This document shows positions 6,309 to 15,007 of a DNA stretch of 31,362 bases, piece after piece. Source of the stretch: Ruminococcaceae bacterium UBA2854 (GTDB lineage: Bacteria; Bacillota; Clostridia; Oscillospirales; Acutalibacteraceae); assembly GCA_002350765.1 (NCBI GenBank), contig DEFK01000045.1:1-31362 (forward strand), read 5' to 3'. The notes beneath the pieces were generated by a model. The model saw only the letters and a program-made list of their open reading frames with translations. It was not told the origin of the DNA and ran no database searches. The position numbers and the translations under genes are program-made. The stretch's first letter is position 1. Each line of letters starts with the position of its first letter.

Positions 6309-8675
6309 TTAATCTCTGTACTCTTCTATCTCGTAAACCTCGAAGACATCTCCTTCTTTAAGGTCGCTGAATTTCTCGAGACAGATACCGCACTCGTAAC
6401 CCTCGGATACTTCCTTAACGGAATCCTTAAATCTCTGGAGCGAGGCTACGTTATCGTCGGCGATAATAATACCGTCGCGGACAACTCTAACCATACCGTT
6501 TCTGGTAATTTTACCCTTCTTAACGTATGAGCCCGCGATTGTGCCGACGCTCTTGATCTTAATAACATTTCTGACTTCGGCGGTACCGAGCTCAACCTCT
6601 CTGGTCTTAGGCGCGAGCATACCCTTCATCGCGCTCTCGATTTCCTCGATACAGTCGTAAATTACGCGGTACATACGCATATCTACGCCGTCACGCTCCG
6701 CGCTGCTCTGAGCTGTAGCGTCGGGACGTACGTTAAATCCTACGATAATAGCGTTAGACGCGTTAGCGAGCATTACATCGCTCTCGTTAACCGCGCCTAC
6801 CGCGCCGTGGATTACGTTAACGCGTACCTCATCGTTGGTAAGCTTCTCTAAGCTCTGGCGTACAGCCTCAACCGAGCCCTGAACGTCAGCCTTAACGATA
6901 ATTTTAAGCTCTTTCATCTCGCCCTGCTTCATCTGGTCGAAGAGGTTATCGAGAGTAACCTTAGTCTGAGCGTTAAAGATTTCTTCCTTACGCTCATCCT
7001 TACGCTGCTGAACGAGCTGACGGGCGAGGTGTTCGTTTGTAACGGAGTTGAAGATATCTCCGCCTACGGGAACCTCGTCGAGACCTGTAATCTCTACGGG
7101 AACAGACGGGCCCGCGGTCTTAACGGCTTCGCCCTTATCGTTGGTCATAGCGCGGACACGTCCGAGACATGTACCCGCAACCACGATATCGCCCGCGTTA
7201 AGAGTACCGTTCTGTACGAGAACAGTCGCGATAGGACCTCTGCCCTTATCAAGACGAGCCTCGATAACAATACCCTTCGCCGCTCTGTCGGGGTTAGCCT
7301 TAAGCTCTTTCATCTCGGCAACCAAGAGAACGTTCTCGAGTAAATCGTCGAGACCTTCTTTAGTTTTTGCCGAAACAGGCACACATATTACATCGCCGCC
7401 CCATTCCTCGGGGATAAGCTCGTATTCCGTGAGCTGCTGTTTAACCTGCTCGGGATTAGCGCCCGGTTTATCCATTTTATTAATAGCGACAATTACGGTA
7501 ACGCCCGCCGCTTTCGCGTGGTTAATAGCCTCGATAGTCTGCGGCATAATACCGTCGTCCGCGGCTACAACTAATATAGCGATATCCGTTGCCTGAGCGC
7601 CTCGGGCTCTCATCGTTGTAAACGCTTCGTGTCCGGGAGTATCGAGGAATGTGATCGGGTGGTCGTTTACCATCGTTCTGTACGCGCCGATATGCTGGGT
7701 AATACCGCCCGCTTCGCCCTCGGTTACATTAGCGTGGCGGATAGCGTCGAGGATAGAGGTCTTACCGTGGTCAACGTGTCCCATTACTACGACTACGGGA
7801 GCTCTGCTTTCGAGATTAGCCTCGTCGTCCTCGCTGTCGTCGATGATTTTCTCCTCGATTGTAACGACAACCTCTTTCTCAACCTTAGCGTTAAACTCCA
7901 TAGCGATAAGCTCGGCTGTATCGTAGTCAACCGTATCGTTGGCGGTAATCATCGAGCCCATTAAGAACGCCTTCTTAACAACCTCGGCTACCGTAGCCTT
8001 TAATCTCGAAGCGAGCTCAGAAACAACGATTTCGTCGGGAACGGTAATTGTAATTGAACGCTCCTTACGCTGCTTCTCGATACGAGCGAGACGCTGAGCC
8101 TCGGTCTCGCGCTTACCGCCCTTGCGCTGACGCTGTTTACGCGCGCGGTTGGAGAATTTCTGCTTTTTACTTGTATCCTGATTACGGCGGAGCTTATCGT
8201 TCGCCATATCGTCATATTTCTGGTTGTATTTCTCTACATCCACGTTAGTCTGGCGGGTGTCGATAACACGGCGGTTGGAACGGTGGTCGGTTCCTTCCTC
8301 CTCGATAGTATTTACAACCTCAACCTTCTGAGCCTTGCCCTTAACGGGTTTTGACTTAGCGTCGGTTTTCTTATTTTCTTTCTCGGCGGGTTTTTCTACG
8401 GGGATTTCCTTACGCTTGGATTTTTCTTCCTTAATCTCTTCCTCTACCTGCTTTTCGTATTCCTCGACCGCCTTATCGCGTACAGCGAAATAGTCGTTGA
8501 AATTCTCGAGCGCGGTTTCGGTAGTCATAACGTCGAAAATCATATTGAGCTCGTCAACCTCGAGAGAGGTCATAGACTTTTTATTAACTCCGCATTTATC
8601 CGAGAGGATTTCGGTAATTTTTTTACTTTTTACGTTAAAATCATCCGCAACTTCTTTTACCTTATATTTTATCAT
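6309..8675 (-). CDS. infB: translation initiation factor IF-2
   Basis: A GTPase that delivers initiator tRNA to the 30S subunit and promotes subunit joining. The 788 residues contain an N-terminal IF2-N domain (IKYKVKEVADDFNVKSKKI), a long charged linker rich in Lys, Arg and Glu (about 90-210), a second IF2-N segment, and the G domain starting near residue 299 with GHVDHGKT, then DTPGHEAF and NKMD. The C-terminal domains bear VKADVQGSVEA. The frame is open to a TTG two codons earlier, but AGGAGG lies nine bases before the ATG at 8675 and only three before the TTG, so the ATG is chosen. It follows ylxQ closely. Confidence 0.97.
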   Translation of the reverse strand: MIKYKVKEVADDFNVKSKKITEILSDKCGVNKKSMTSLEVDELNMIFDVMTTETALENFNDYFAVRDKAVEEYEKQVEEEIKEEKSKRKEIPVEKPAEKENKKTDAKSKPVKGKAQKVEVVNTIEEEGTDHRSNRRVIDTRQTNVDVEKYNQKYDDMANDKLRRNQDTSKKQKFSNRARKQRQRKGGKRETEAQRLARIEKQRKERSITITVPDEIVVSELASRLKATVAEVVKKAFLMGSMITANDTVDYDTAELIAMEFNAKVEKEVVVTIEEKIIDDSEDDEANLESRAPVVVVMGHVDHGKTSILDAIRHANVTEGEAGGITQHIGAYRTMVNDHPITFLDTPGHEAFTTMRARGAQATDIAILVVAADDGIMPQTIEAINHAKAAGVTVIVAINKMDKPGANPEQVKQQLTEYELIPEEWGGDVICVPVSAKTKEGLDDLLENVLLVAEMKELKANPDRAAKGIVIEARLDKGRGPIATVLVQNGTLNAGDIVVAGTCLGRVRAMTNDKGEAVKTAGPSVPVEITGLDEVPVGGDIFNSVTNEHLARQLVQQRKDERKEEIFNAQTKVTLDNLFDQMKQGEMKELKIIVKADVQGSVEAVRQSLEKLTNDEVRVNVIHGAVGAVNESDVMLANASNAIIVGFNVRPDATAQSSAERDGVDMRMYRVIYDCIEEIESAMKGMLAPKTREVELGTAEVRNVIKIKSVGTIAGSYVKKGKITRNGMVRVVRDGIIIADDNVASLQRFKDSVKEVSEGYECGICLEKFSDLKEGDVFEVYEIEEYRD

Positions 8676-8688
8676 AGACAATTACCTC

Positions 8689-8997
8689 CTAGTTCTCATC
8701 ACTGATAAGCTGAATAAGCTTTTTTGAAAAGCCGCTGTCAAGCACCGCGCATACCGCGCCGAACCTGCCGACAGCCGCCGAAAGCTCATCGCGCGAGCGG
8801 TTAAGCTTTATAAGCTCCGTATTATAAGCGGAGCAAATCTTTTTCAGCTTGCTTTCTGTATTTAAAGAGATGTCTCCTGAAACTAACACGAGCTTTGCTT
8901 TACCGTTTTTTACTTCGTCGATTACGGCGTCGTTGCCGACGGTAAGCCTGCCCGCTCTGCGGCATAATCCGAGGAAATTCAGAATTTTATCATTCAA
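8689..8997 (-). CDS. ylxQ: L7Ae-family ribosomal/RNA-binding protein YlxQ
   Basis: A 102-residue protein of the L7Ae/L30e/S12e fold, a family that binds kink-turn RNA. The typical start MNDKILNFLGLCRRAGRLTVG and the core VKNGKAKLVLVSGDIS match the YlxQ group encoded between ylxR and infB in Firmicutes. Its start overlaps the end of ylxR by 8 bp, and it ends 13 bp before infB. The exact RNA target is not known from the sequence. Confidence 0.9.
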   Translation of the reverse strand: MNDKILNFLGLCRRAGRLTVGNDAVIDEVKNGKAKLVLVSGDISLNTESKLKKICSAYNTELIKLNRSRDELSAAVGRFGAVCAVLDSGFSKKLIQLISDEN

Positions 8998-9292
8998 AAT
9001 TTTTCAGCTCCTCTTTTATACCGTCAAATACGCTTTCGGGAATCTGCCCCTGAAAAGCGCGCTCAAAGCGTTTCGCCTTGATCGCTTTTTCAAGACATTC
9101 CGTGTTCTTGCATACATACGCTCCGCGTCCAGGCTTTTTGCCGACTAAATCGAGGCTGATCTCGCCTTTTTCGATTATCTCGCCGTTTTCGCCCTTAATA
9201 TCGGGAGCCTTTACAACACGCGCGAGCTCACGCTTCGGCTTCATCTCGCCGCAGCCTACGCATTTACGCGCGGGGATTTTTTTCTGTTTCAA
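8990..9292 (-). CDS. ylxR: YlxR/RnpM family RNA-binding protein (DUF448)
   Basis: A 100-residue basic protein. The N-terminal signature ARKCVGCGEMKPKREL (residues 8-23) and the later GRGAYVCKNTECLEKA are diagnostic of the YlxR family, described as an RNase P modulator (RnpM) in Bacillus. The start codon is TTG (TTGAAACAG), with GAGGAG eight bases upstream. No ATG occurs before residue 16, and the conserved CVGC motif begins at residue 11, so the TTG start is well supported. It lies between nusA and ylxQ, its standard place. Confidence 0.92.
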   Translation of the reverse strand: MKQKKIPARKCVGCGEMKPKRELARVVKAPDIKGENGEIIEKGEISLDLVGKKPGRGAYVCKNTECLEKAIKAKRFERAFQGQIPESVFDGIKEELKNFE

Positions 9293-9297
9293 GCGAA

Positions 9298-10383
9298 TTA
9301 CTCCTCAGCTTCAGTTTCGTTATCGTCCTCGTCCTCGCCGTAGAAGCCTGACTCGGGACGGATGTCGATTTTCCAGCCTGTAAGACGAGCGGCTAAGCGC
9401 GCGTTCTGACCTTTATTACCGATAGCGAGCGAGAGCTGGCCGTCGGGAACAGTTACCTTACAGCTTTTCGCGCTTTCGTCGAGAATATCAACATTCAGGA
9501 CTGTAGCGGGTGATAAAGCCGCCGCGATATATTTTTCGGGATCATCGCTGTATTCGATAATATCAATTTTCTCGCCGCCGAGTTCAGCGACAATTTCGTT
9601 AACACGGTCGCCTCTTGTACCGATACATGAGCCGATAGCGTCGATATCGTCGTCGTTGGAAAGAACAGCCATCTTAGTACGGCTTCCAGCCTCACGGGCG
9701 ATAGATTTAATCTCTACAACGCCGTCGTAAATCTCGGGAACCTCCTGCTCGAAAAGGCGCTTAACAAGCTCGGGGTTGGTACGGCTTATCATCGCTCTCG
9801 GACCTCTTTCGTTGTCCTTTATATCAGCGACTAAAACCTTAATAGAATCGCCGTCCTTGAGCACACGGTCGCCGACCTGTTCGCTCTTGGGGAGAGTAGC
9901 TACAGCTTTTCCGATACGGATAGTAGCCATACCGTTTACAGGATCGACTCTCTCGACAACAGCTGTACAAAGCTCGCCTAAGCGGCTTTTGAATTCCTGG
10001 AGCATCTGACCTTTTTCGCCGTCGCGGATACCCTGGCGGATAACCGATCTCGCGGTCTGAACCGCGATACGTCCGAGCTGTTTCGGATCGAGGGGAACGT
10101 CATATTCGTCGCCGACTTCGATTTTCTTTCTCTTTTTACGAACCTCTTCGAGAGAAATCTCGAAGTTCGGGTCTTCGACTTCCTCAACAACGGTTTTCGT
10201 AAGCTTTACGTCGAAGGTGTTTTTATCGGGATTAGTTTTAAATACTACATTCTCGTTGCCGCCGTAAGAGTTCTTACAAGCAACCTTGATTGCTCTTTCG
10301 ATCTGCTCGAGCATATAGTCCATAGGGATACCCTTCTCTTTTTCGAGCAGCTTTAGTGATGTAAATAATTCCTTGTTATTCAT
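9298..10383 (-). CDS. nusA: transcription termination/antitermination factor NusA
   Basis: Binds RNA polymerase and nascent RNA and modulates pausing and termination. The 361 residues comprise the N-terminal polymerase-binding domain (about 1-125), an S1 domain (about 133-200, GMATIRIGKAVATLPKSEQ), KH1 with the loop IGTRGDRV, and KH2 with IGNKGQNARLAARLTGW. An acidic tail ends the protein. The length matches Gram-positive NusA, which lacks the C-terminal repeats of the enterobacterial protein. A ribosome binding site (AAAGGATG) precedes the ATG. It is the second gene of the rimP operon. Confidence 0.97.
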   Translation of the reverse strand: MNNKELFTSLKLLEKEKGIPMDYMLEQIERAIKVACKNSYGGNENVVFKTNPDKNTFDVKLTKTVVEEVEDPNFEISLEEVRKKRKKIEVGDEYDVPLDPKQLGRIAVQTARSVIRQGIRDGEKGQMLQEFKSRLGELCTAVVERVDPVNGMATIRIGKAVATLPKSEQVGDRVLKDGDSIKVLVADIKDNERGPRAMISRTNPELVKRLFEQEVPEIYDGVVEIKSIAREAGSRTKMAVLSNDDDIDAIGSCIGTRGDRVNEIVAELGGEKIDIIEYSDDPEKYIAAALSPATVLNVDILDESAKSCKVTVPDGQLSLAIGNKGQNARLAARLTGWKIDIRPESGFYGEDEDDNETEAEE

Positions 10384-10403
10384 TTTCCTATCATCCTTTC
10401 TAA

Positions 10404-10874
10404 TCAGTCAAAATCGTCTAGCTTAATCCACGCGGCGTCTTTTTGGTTAATAGTAACCTCGTTTTCACCGCTATGGTCTGTTATTGTAACCTCGCCGTCT
10501 TTAAAGTCGGTAAGAACGCCCTTAAACTCCTTACCGATACCCTCAATCGGGCGAATCATTTTTACCATAATATCCGCGCCTTTAAATCGGATGAAGTGTT
10601 CATCCCTTAAAAGCTGTCTTTCGATCCCGGGAGAGCTTACCTCTAAAATATAAGCGTCGGAAATCGGATCGTTTTCGTCGAGCGGTTTATCAATCGCTCT
10701 CGACATATTCTCGCAGTCGTTAATATCAACGCCGTTTTCCTTATCTATAAATATACGAAGATAGAAATTAGCGCCCTCTTTAACGTAGCGGATATCCCAT
10801 ATCTCGAGCCCGAGCTCTTTAGCTATAGGCTCGGCAATATTCCAAACCTTCTGGACGGTATTTAATTTAGCCAT
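10404..10874 (-). CDS. rimP: ribosome maturation factor RimP
   Basis: Assists late 30S subunit assembly. The 156 residues show the N-terminal domain (ELGLEIWDIRYVKEG, DINDCENMSRAID), the central YILEVSSPGIERQLLRDEHF block that is diagnostic, and an SH3-like C-terminal part (GVLTDFKDGEVTI). The frame extends to a GTG two codons upstream, but that codon overlaps the AAGGAG ribosome binding site, so the ATG at 10874 is taken as the start. It is the first gene of the operon, behind a consensus promoter and a leader hairpin. Confidence 0.95.
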   Translation of the reverse strand: MAKLNTVQKVWNIAEPIAKELGLEIWDIRYVKEGANFYLRIFIDKENGVDINDCENMSRAIDKPLDENDPISDAYILEVSSPGIERQLLRDEHFIRFKGADIMVKMIRPIEGIGKEFKGVLTDFKDGEVTITDHSGENEVTINQKDAAWIKLDDFD

Positions 10875-10897
10875 ACACACTCCTTCTCAACAACCTG

Positions 10898-10927
10898 CTC
10901 TGTGTTTATTTTTCCATAAACACAGAG
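10898..10927 (-). promoter_or_regulatory. hairpin in the rimP 5' leader
   Basis: CTCTGTGTTTAT and ATAAACACAGAG form a perfect 12-bp stem with a 6-base loop, and outer GC pairs extend it past one bulged base. It lies in the untranslated leader, between the predicted start near 10969 and the rimP ribosome binding site. No T-run follows, so it is not an ordinary terminator. It could stabilise the mRNA or regulate the operon. The remaining leader shows nothing else I recognise. Confidence 0.6.
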
Positions 10928-10975
10928 GAGCAAGCTGTTCGCTCACTCCTCATACTTTCAATATTCAACAATGGA

Positions 10976-11004
10976 ATTATAGCACTTTAATTAGAAAAAT
11001 GCAA
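10976..11004 (-). promoter_or_regulatory. sigma-A type promoter of the rimP-truB operon
   Basis: On the minus strand, TTGCAT (10999-11004) and a perfect TATAAT (10976-10981) are 17 bp apart. The predicted start near 10969 gives a leader of about 95 bases. Confidence 0.8.
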
Positions 11005-11021
11005 GTGTTTTTTTACATTTA

Positions 11022-11579
11022 TCAGAAAACGATATCGTTATCGTCGTCTTTATAAGCCTTCGGCTCCTTTTCTCCGCGGAAGATAATCATATACATTATC
11101 TCAAAAACAAGGAAAACCAGCTTCATAAACAAAAAGACGGAAAGAACAATAATAACGAAATATCCGAGTCCGCTGGAAATAAGCGGTTTAGGATTACCCG
11201 CCGAGTCAACGAACGTCATAAACATCGCCATATAAATGAAAGCTCCGCCTACCGCGAATTCAACAAATGTAGCGAACCTCGGCAGGAAAATAAGTATGGC
11301 AAGGAAAATAAGCATACAAATAACCCAGAAAACAATATGGGCCGCGTTATCGCCCTGCTGAATAATTCCGCCGAAATATCTTGCCGCCATCATATCGAAG
11401 AAACGCGCGCAAACTACGTTAGCGGGCATTAAGAAAATAAGGAACGGGAGAATGATGCGGATAAACAGCGAATACCATTTTCCCATATCTTCCTTGTAGC
11501 TGTCTATTTCGTCAAGATACCAGCCGATTTTTTCTTTTCGGTCTTTAAATTGATGTTTATGTCCTGAACGTTCAGCCAT
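11022..11579 (-). CDS. four-helix integral membrane protein, function unknown
   Basis: A 185-residue protein not recognised as a named family. A charged cytoplasmic N-terminus (residues 1-36, many Lys, Asp and Glu) is followed by four hydrophobic segments, at about 38-58, 80-101, 104-125 and 137-167. A short acidic C-terminal tail (DDDNDIVF) ends it. It has its own promoter and an AGGTGAT ribosome binding site and appears monocistronic. It ends only 18 bp from the -35 box of the rimP promoter, and no convincing terminator separates it from rimP, so some read-through into the rimP operon is possible. Confidence 0.7.
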   Translation of the reverse strand: MAERSGHKHQFKDRKEKIGWYLDEIDSYKEDMGKWYSLFIRIILPFLIFLMPANVVCARFFDMMAARYFGGIIQQGDNAAHIVFWVICMLIFLAILIFLPRFATFVEFAVGGAFIYMAMFMTFVDSAGNPKPLISSGLGYFVIIVLSVFLFMKLVFLVFEIMYMIIFRGEKEPKAYKDDDNDIVF

Positions 11580-11609
11580 AACAAATCACCTCTGTATTAG
11601 TCTACAAAT

Positions 11610-11638
11610 ACTTTACCAAATATATAAGGAAAAGTCAA
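11610..11638 (-). promoter_or_regulatory. probable promoter of the four-helix membrane protein gene
   Basis: On the minus strand, TTGACT (11633-11638) and TAAAGT (11610-11615) are 17 bp apart. The -35 is strong and the -10 moderate. It lies about 31 bp upstream of the start codon. Confidence 0.6.
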
Positions 11639-11712
11639 TAAAGGAACGTGACAATTAGAAAACAATAAATCAGAACAGTAATGAATAATAAAGGAATAAA
11701 GAAGATTACTAT

Positions 11713-11742
11713 AAAAAACAGCTCCTTTAGGAGCTGTTTTTT
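11713..11742 (-). terminator. rho-independent terminator of the Gld-like operon
   Basis: AAAAAACAGCTCC and GGAGCTGTTTTTT pair around a TTTA loop. T-runs on both strands would let it work in both directions. It directly follows, and overlaps by two bases, the stop codon of the DUF4340 gene. Confidence 0.9.
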
Positions 11743-13423
11743 ACCAAAAGGTTTTAACTTCCTTATCCTCAGCGACCTGCGGGGTTTGGGAAATAATCTT
11801 TTCTATATAATTGGCGTAAACCGTGCCGACCGATTTGGAGTTAACGGTTGCGATATATTTCGCGCCTGATTTATAGAAAGCTACCGTATCGGGGTTTCTC
11901 GAGCCCGAGTAGGTATACTTAACGGTAAGCGCGGGAGTTCCCGAGGGGGAGGGATTACCTTTCTCCGCTTTCGTCAGGAGAGTTACGTTTTTATAGAAGG
12001 TTTCGAAATTACCCTCGTCAAGGTTTTTGCCCTTGAACTTTGTCGTAGTTTCCGTAGTAGAGTTTTCCTCGCCCTTATCGTCAGTAGTTTTAACGGTAGT
12101 GGTTTTAATGTTGAAATCGTAGTTTTTACCCTTAAAGCTTACGGACATATTCTTTAACCCGCTGAGCTCGGGGTTAAATACATAATTCGAAATAAGCTTC
12201 TTTTCGGTGGTATTAACCCAGGGGATAGACGCGGAAGCGATAATGTAAACGACTTTTCCGCCGTCCTTCATCAGGAAGCAATCGCCCTTTGAGTTCGGCT
12301 TAGAAGCGAGCAGGTTTACGGTTATATCGGAATATTCCGCGTGAAGCTTAGCGTAAGGATTAGCTAGACCGTAGTTAGAGAGATCGGACGAGCTCGGGTT
12401 AACCTTAGCTACGCTTTTAGCCAAAAGACCTCTTACGGCCCCCGTAACGGTGCTGGCTTCGGAATCGTCGGCGTAGGTTTGTATTGGGGATACCATTATA
12501 TTAGCCGCTGTTACGTGTTTTGTATCGGGGTTCGGTTTAAGTGTAACGCTTCGGCTGAACTTAGAGCCCGAAAGCGTAAGAGTTTTAAACTCGCTCGTAG
12601 AAGCGTCCGAAGCGCTTTCATTAATAGTATGGCTTATATAATCGTTAATGCCGAGCAGGAATTTAGAAACTTTTTCCTTATCGCACAGGAAAACGGTTTT
12701 TCCTGAACCGAACATAACGTAAGTGCCGAGATTCTGAGCCGCGTCGTTACCTACCTTGAATACTGACTTTGTTTTGTCGGTATAAGTAACGGTGACGGTT
12801 GCTCTTGGCTTATCAAGTCCGAAGTCTTTAAGGTTGTTGGACGCGTTTTCGGCGGAAACCGATTTAAACTCTAAAGTCGAGCAGGCGTTAGCCACTTCGT
12901 CCGCGACGCCGTCCTGGAGCTTAAAGTCCTCGTAACCGATAATCTTATATATGGTAGCGTCGGTTTTTTCTTTTACCTTACCCGTGGTGGGATCGGTTTC
13001 ATTTGTTTTGGTTTTCGGGGTATAGGAGCTTATCTCGTAATCGCCGCGATTGTTGTTGATTTTGATTTTTGTTATATCCGCGGGAACCTTTTCGATAAGA
13101 TTACCTTTTCCGTTTTCTTTAATTTTTCCGTTGGAGTCGGTTTTAATCTCTACCTCGTGGACATTATCCTTGACCTCGTTTTTAACGGCGGCGGGACCTT
13201 TAATTTCGGTTTTAGCGTCTTCTTTCGGAGCGAACAACAGCGCCGCGCCCACTCCCGCGAGAGCAACCGCTACCGCGATAACAACAACTAAGCCTTTAAT
13301 ATGTCCGTTTTTCTTTTTTGTAGAGGCCTTTGATACTTCGGGAGTTTCAAATTTATCGAGAATATCGTCAAGCTCCTTATCGTTGTCGACAACGGAAGAA
13401 TATTCTTCGTTTTTATTACTCAT
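11741..13423 (-). CDS. DUF4340 domain-containing membrane-anchored protein
   Basis: A 560-residue protein with a short cytoplasmic N-terminus rich in acidic residues and lysine, a single membrane helix (about residues 43-65) and a large extracytoplasmic part. The outer part has internally similar segments, such as LKDFGLDKPRATVTVTYTDK and SDLSNYGLANPYAKLHAEYS. A 'GL..P.A.....Y' pattern of this kind marks DUF4340 repeats. The family regularly sits next to GldG-like proteins and ABC-2 transporters. Here it starts one base after the GldG-like stop and ends the four-gene operon at a strong terminator. It is probably a component of the same envelope complex; its molecular function is not known. 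Confidence 0.82.
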   Translation of the reverse strand: MSNKNEEYSSVVDNDKELDDILDKFETPEVSKASTKKKNGHIKGLVVVIAVAVALAGVGAALLFAPKEDAKTEIKGPAAVKNEVKDNVHEVEIKTDSNGKIKENGKGNLIEKVPADITKIKINNNRGDYEISSYTPKTKTNETDPTTGKVKEKTDATIYKIIGYEDFKLQDGVADEVANACSTLEFKSVSAENASNNLKDFGLDKPRATVTVTYTDKTKSVFKVGNDAAQNLGTYVMFGSGKTVFLCDKEKVSKFLLGINDYISHTINESASDASTSEFKTLTLSGSKFSRSVTLKPNPDTKHVTAANIMVSPIQTYADDSEASTVTGAVRGLLAKSVAKVNPSSSDLSNYGLANPYAKLHAEYSDITVNLLASKPNSKGDCFLMKDGGKVVYIIASASIPWVNTTEKKLISNYVFNPELSGLKNMSVSFKGKNYDFNIKTTTVKTTDDKGEENSTTETTTKFKGKNLDEGNFETFYKNVTLLTKAEKGNPSPSGTPALTVKYTYSGSRNPDTVAFYKSGAKYIATVNSKSVGTVYANYIEKIISQTPQVAEDKEVKTFW

Positions 13424-14995
13424 TTATTTAATCCTCCTGCGAATGAATACTACAAGACCGATAATAAGGATAATAACGGGTATTACGCCGATAAAGATTG
13501 TGCCGACGGCAATAACCGTTGACGTATTTGTAACGCCGAGTTCCTTTTCGTCGGTACCCGCGGATTTTATTGTAATTCCCATATCGCCGCGGTTGGTTAC
13601 GGTGTTGCAGAAATTAACAATATAATTAGCGTTGTTATAGGACGTCATATTTAAGAACGACTCGGAGAACATATAGAATGAACCGAATACTGCAATATTG
13701 GAATCTTTATTGTCGGTGTTCGATTTAGTTCCGATAGCCGCGGGGTTGATACTCTTTTTCTTGTATTTTTCGAGGTCAGCTTCGGTTTTGATTTCGGAAG
13801 CGTCTACGCTGAAGGGTATAACGCCTACGGAAGATTCAACCTTTAATAGAGAGGAAGCTGTAGAGCTGTCTTTAATCTCGACATTTCTCGCGTTATAAAC
13901 GAAGGTCGGAATATTTTTGTCCTTTAAATCGGCGGTATAGGTATCGTTCTTATAATCGGTAAGGAACATATACGGATTCTGGAGCATATATTCGTTGCTT
14001 GTACAGAAAGAAAGTCCGTCGGAAACCGCCATACCGTATTCTTCCAAAAGCTCGTCGAGATTGGGAGTAGTTGTTTTTACATCTATGGGAACATAGATTA
14101 AGGTCTTACCCTTTTCTCCGTTATTATCGAGCCAGTCGGAAAGCTTTTTAACCGCGTCCTGGGAAAGGTCAACGGTCGGAGCGTAAAGCACCGCGACTTT
14201 AGAAGAAGCCCTGAGCTTCTGAGTCGAAAGGTTGATATCCTTTACCGAGTAAGCGTTCTGTTTTAAAAGCGTTTTTAAAGCGCCGTAGGTTTTCTCTTCC
14301 TCGCCCGAACCCGTGATAAAATCAATATTGACTTTTTCCGTGCTGGTTACGTCGAGAATACCCGTGATAACCGCCTGCTCGATTTTTGTGCCCGTATAAT
14401 TGTACGTGCCGTAGTAGTTGTAGCTTTCGCTGTCGTATTCAAAGCATTCATCGAGCGGAATAGCGGTGTAATTTTTACCCGACTCGACAATAATAAGGTT
14501 GTTGGCGTTGTCCGAGTTCCAGTCGATATTAGTGTATTTTCCCGTAAAGGTCGGATTGGAGGAGAGGTCGATAAATTTAAGAGTAACCTTGTCCTCAGCC
14601 GCCATTTTCTTGAGCAGCTTATCCGCCTGGATGAAATACTGCGAGCCCGATGACGCGCCAAGTCCGCTTTTAAATGTACTTTCTCTTGTCAGCACATAGA
14701 TTGTTACGTCGTTTTTAAGCTTCGAGAGATATTCCGAGGTGTCCTTCTGGAGCTGGTAGCTCTGGGAAGCGGTCATATCAAACTGTAAATTCGGAAATCT
14801 TTCGGTTAAAAGTCCCGCGACATAGTTTATAAGTATAATAATACAGATAAACACCGCGACAATAATTGTAGCGATAGAGCCGCGCTTAGCTTTTCTTGAC
14901 TTTAAAAAGGCAAAAAAGCCGTTAGTCTTTTTTTCTGTTTTAACTTCTGTTTCGGGAGTCTCGGCGGTCTGATTATTATTTAATTCATTATTCAT
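13424..14995 (-). CDS. GldG-like ABC auxiliary protein
   Basis: A 523-residue protein with an N-terminal cytoplasmic tail, a membrane helix (about 40-63), a large extracytoplasmic domain and a C-terminal helix (about 493-518) ending in RRRIK. The outer part (YVLTREST, then a GEKGKTLIYVPIDV-type segment) fits the ABC-type auxiliary domain of GldG proteins, known from Bacteroidetes gliding motility but widespread in Firmicutes next to ABC-2 transporters. A strong AAGGAGG ribosome binding site precedes the ATG. The gene is 12 bp from the permease and directly abuts the DUF4340 gene. A gliding role is not implied. Confidence 0.83.
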   Translation of the reverse strand: MNNELNNNQTAETPETEVKTEKKTNGFFAFLKSRKAKRGSIATIIVAVFICIIILINYVAGLLTERFPNLQFDMTASQSYQLQKDTSEYLSKLKNDVTIYVLTRESTFKSGLGASSGSQYFIQADKLLKKMAAEDKVTLKFIDLSSNPTFTGKYTNIDWNSDNANNLIIVESGKNYTAIPLDECFEYDSESYNYYGTYNYTGTKIEQAVITGILDVTSTEKVNIDFITGSGEEEKTYGALKTLLKQNAYSVKDINLSTQKLRASSKVAVLYAPTVDLSQDAVKKLSDWLDNNGEKGKTLIYVPIDVKTTTPNLDELLEEYGMAVSDGLSFCTSNEYMLQNPYMFLTDYKNDTYTADLKDKNIPTFVYNARNVEIKDSSTASSLLKVESSVGVIPFSVDASEIKTEADLEKYKKKSINPAAIGTKSNTDNKDSNIAVFGSFYMFSESFLNMTSYNNANYIVNFCNTVTNRGDMGITIKSAGTDEKELGVTNTSTVIAVGTIFIGVIPVIILIIGLVVFIRRRIK

Positions 14996-15007
14996 TTTTA
15001 TACCTCC

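Noticed and set aside
7048..7596. 182-codon open frame opposite infB
   Set aside because: It lies fully inside infB on the other strand, has no ribosome binding site or recognisable domain, and is explained by the codon composition of infB.
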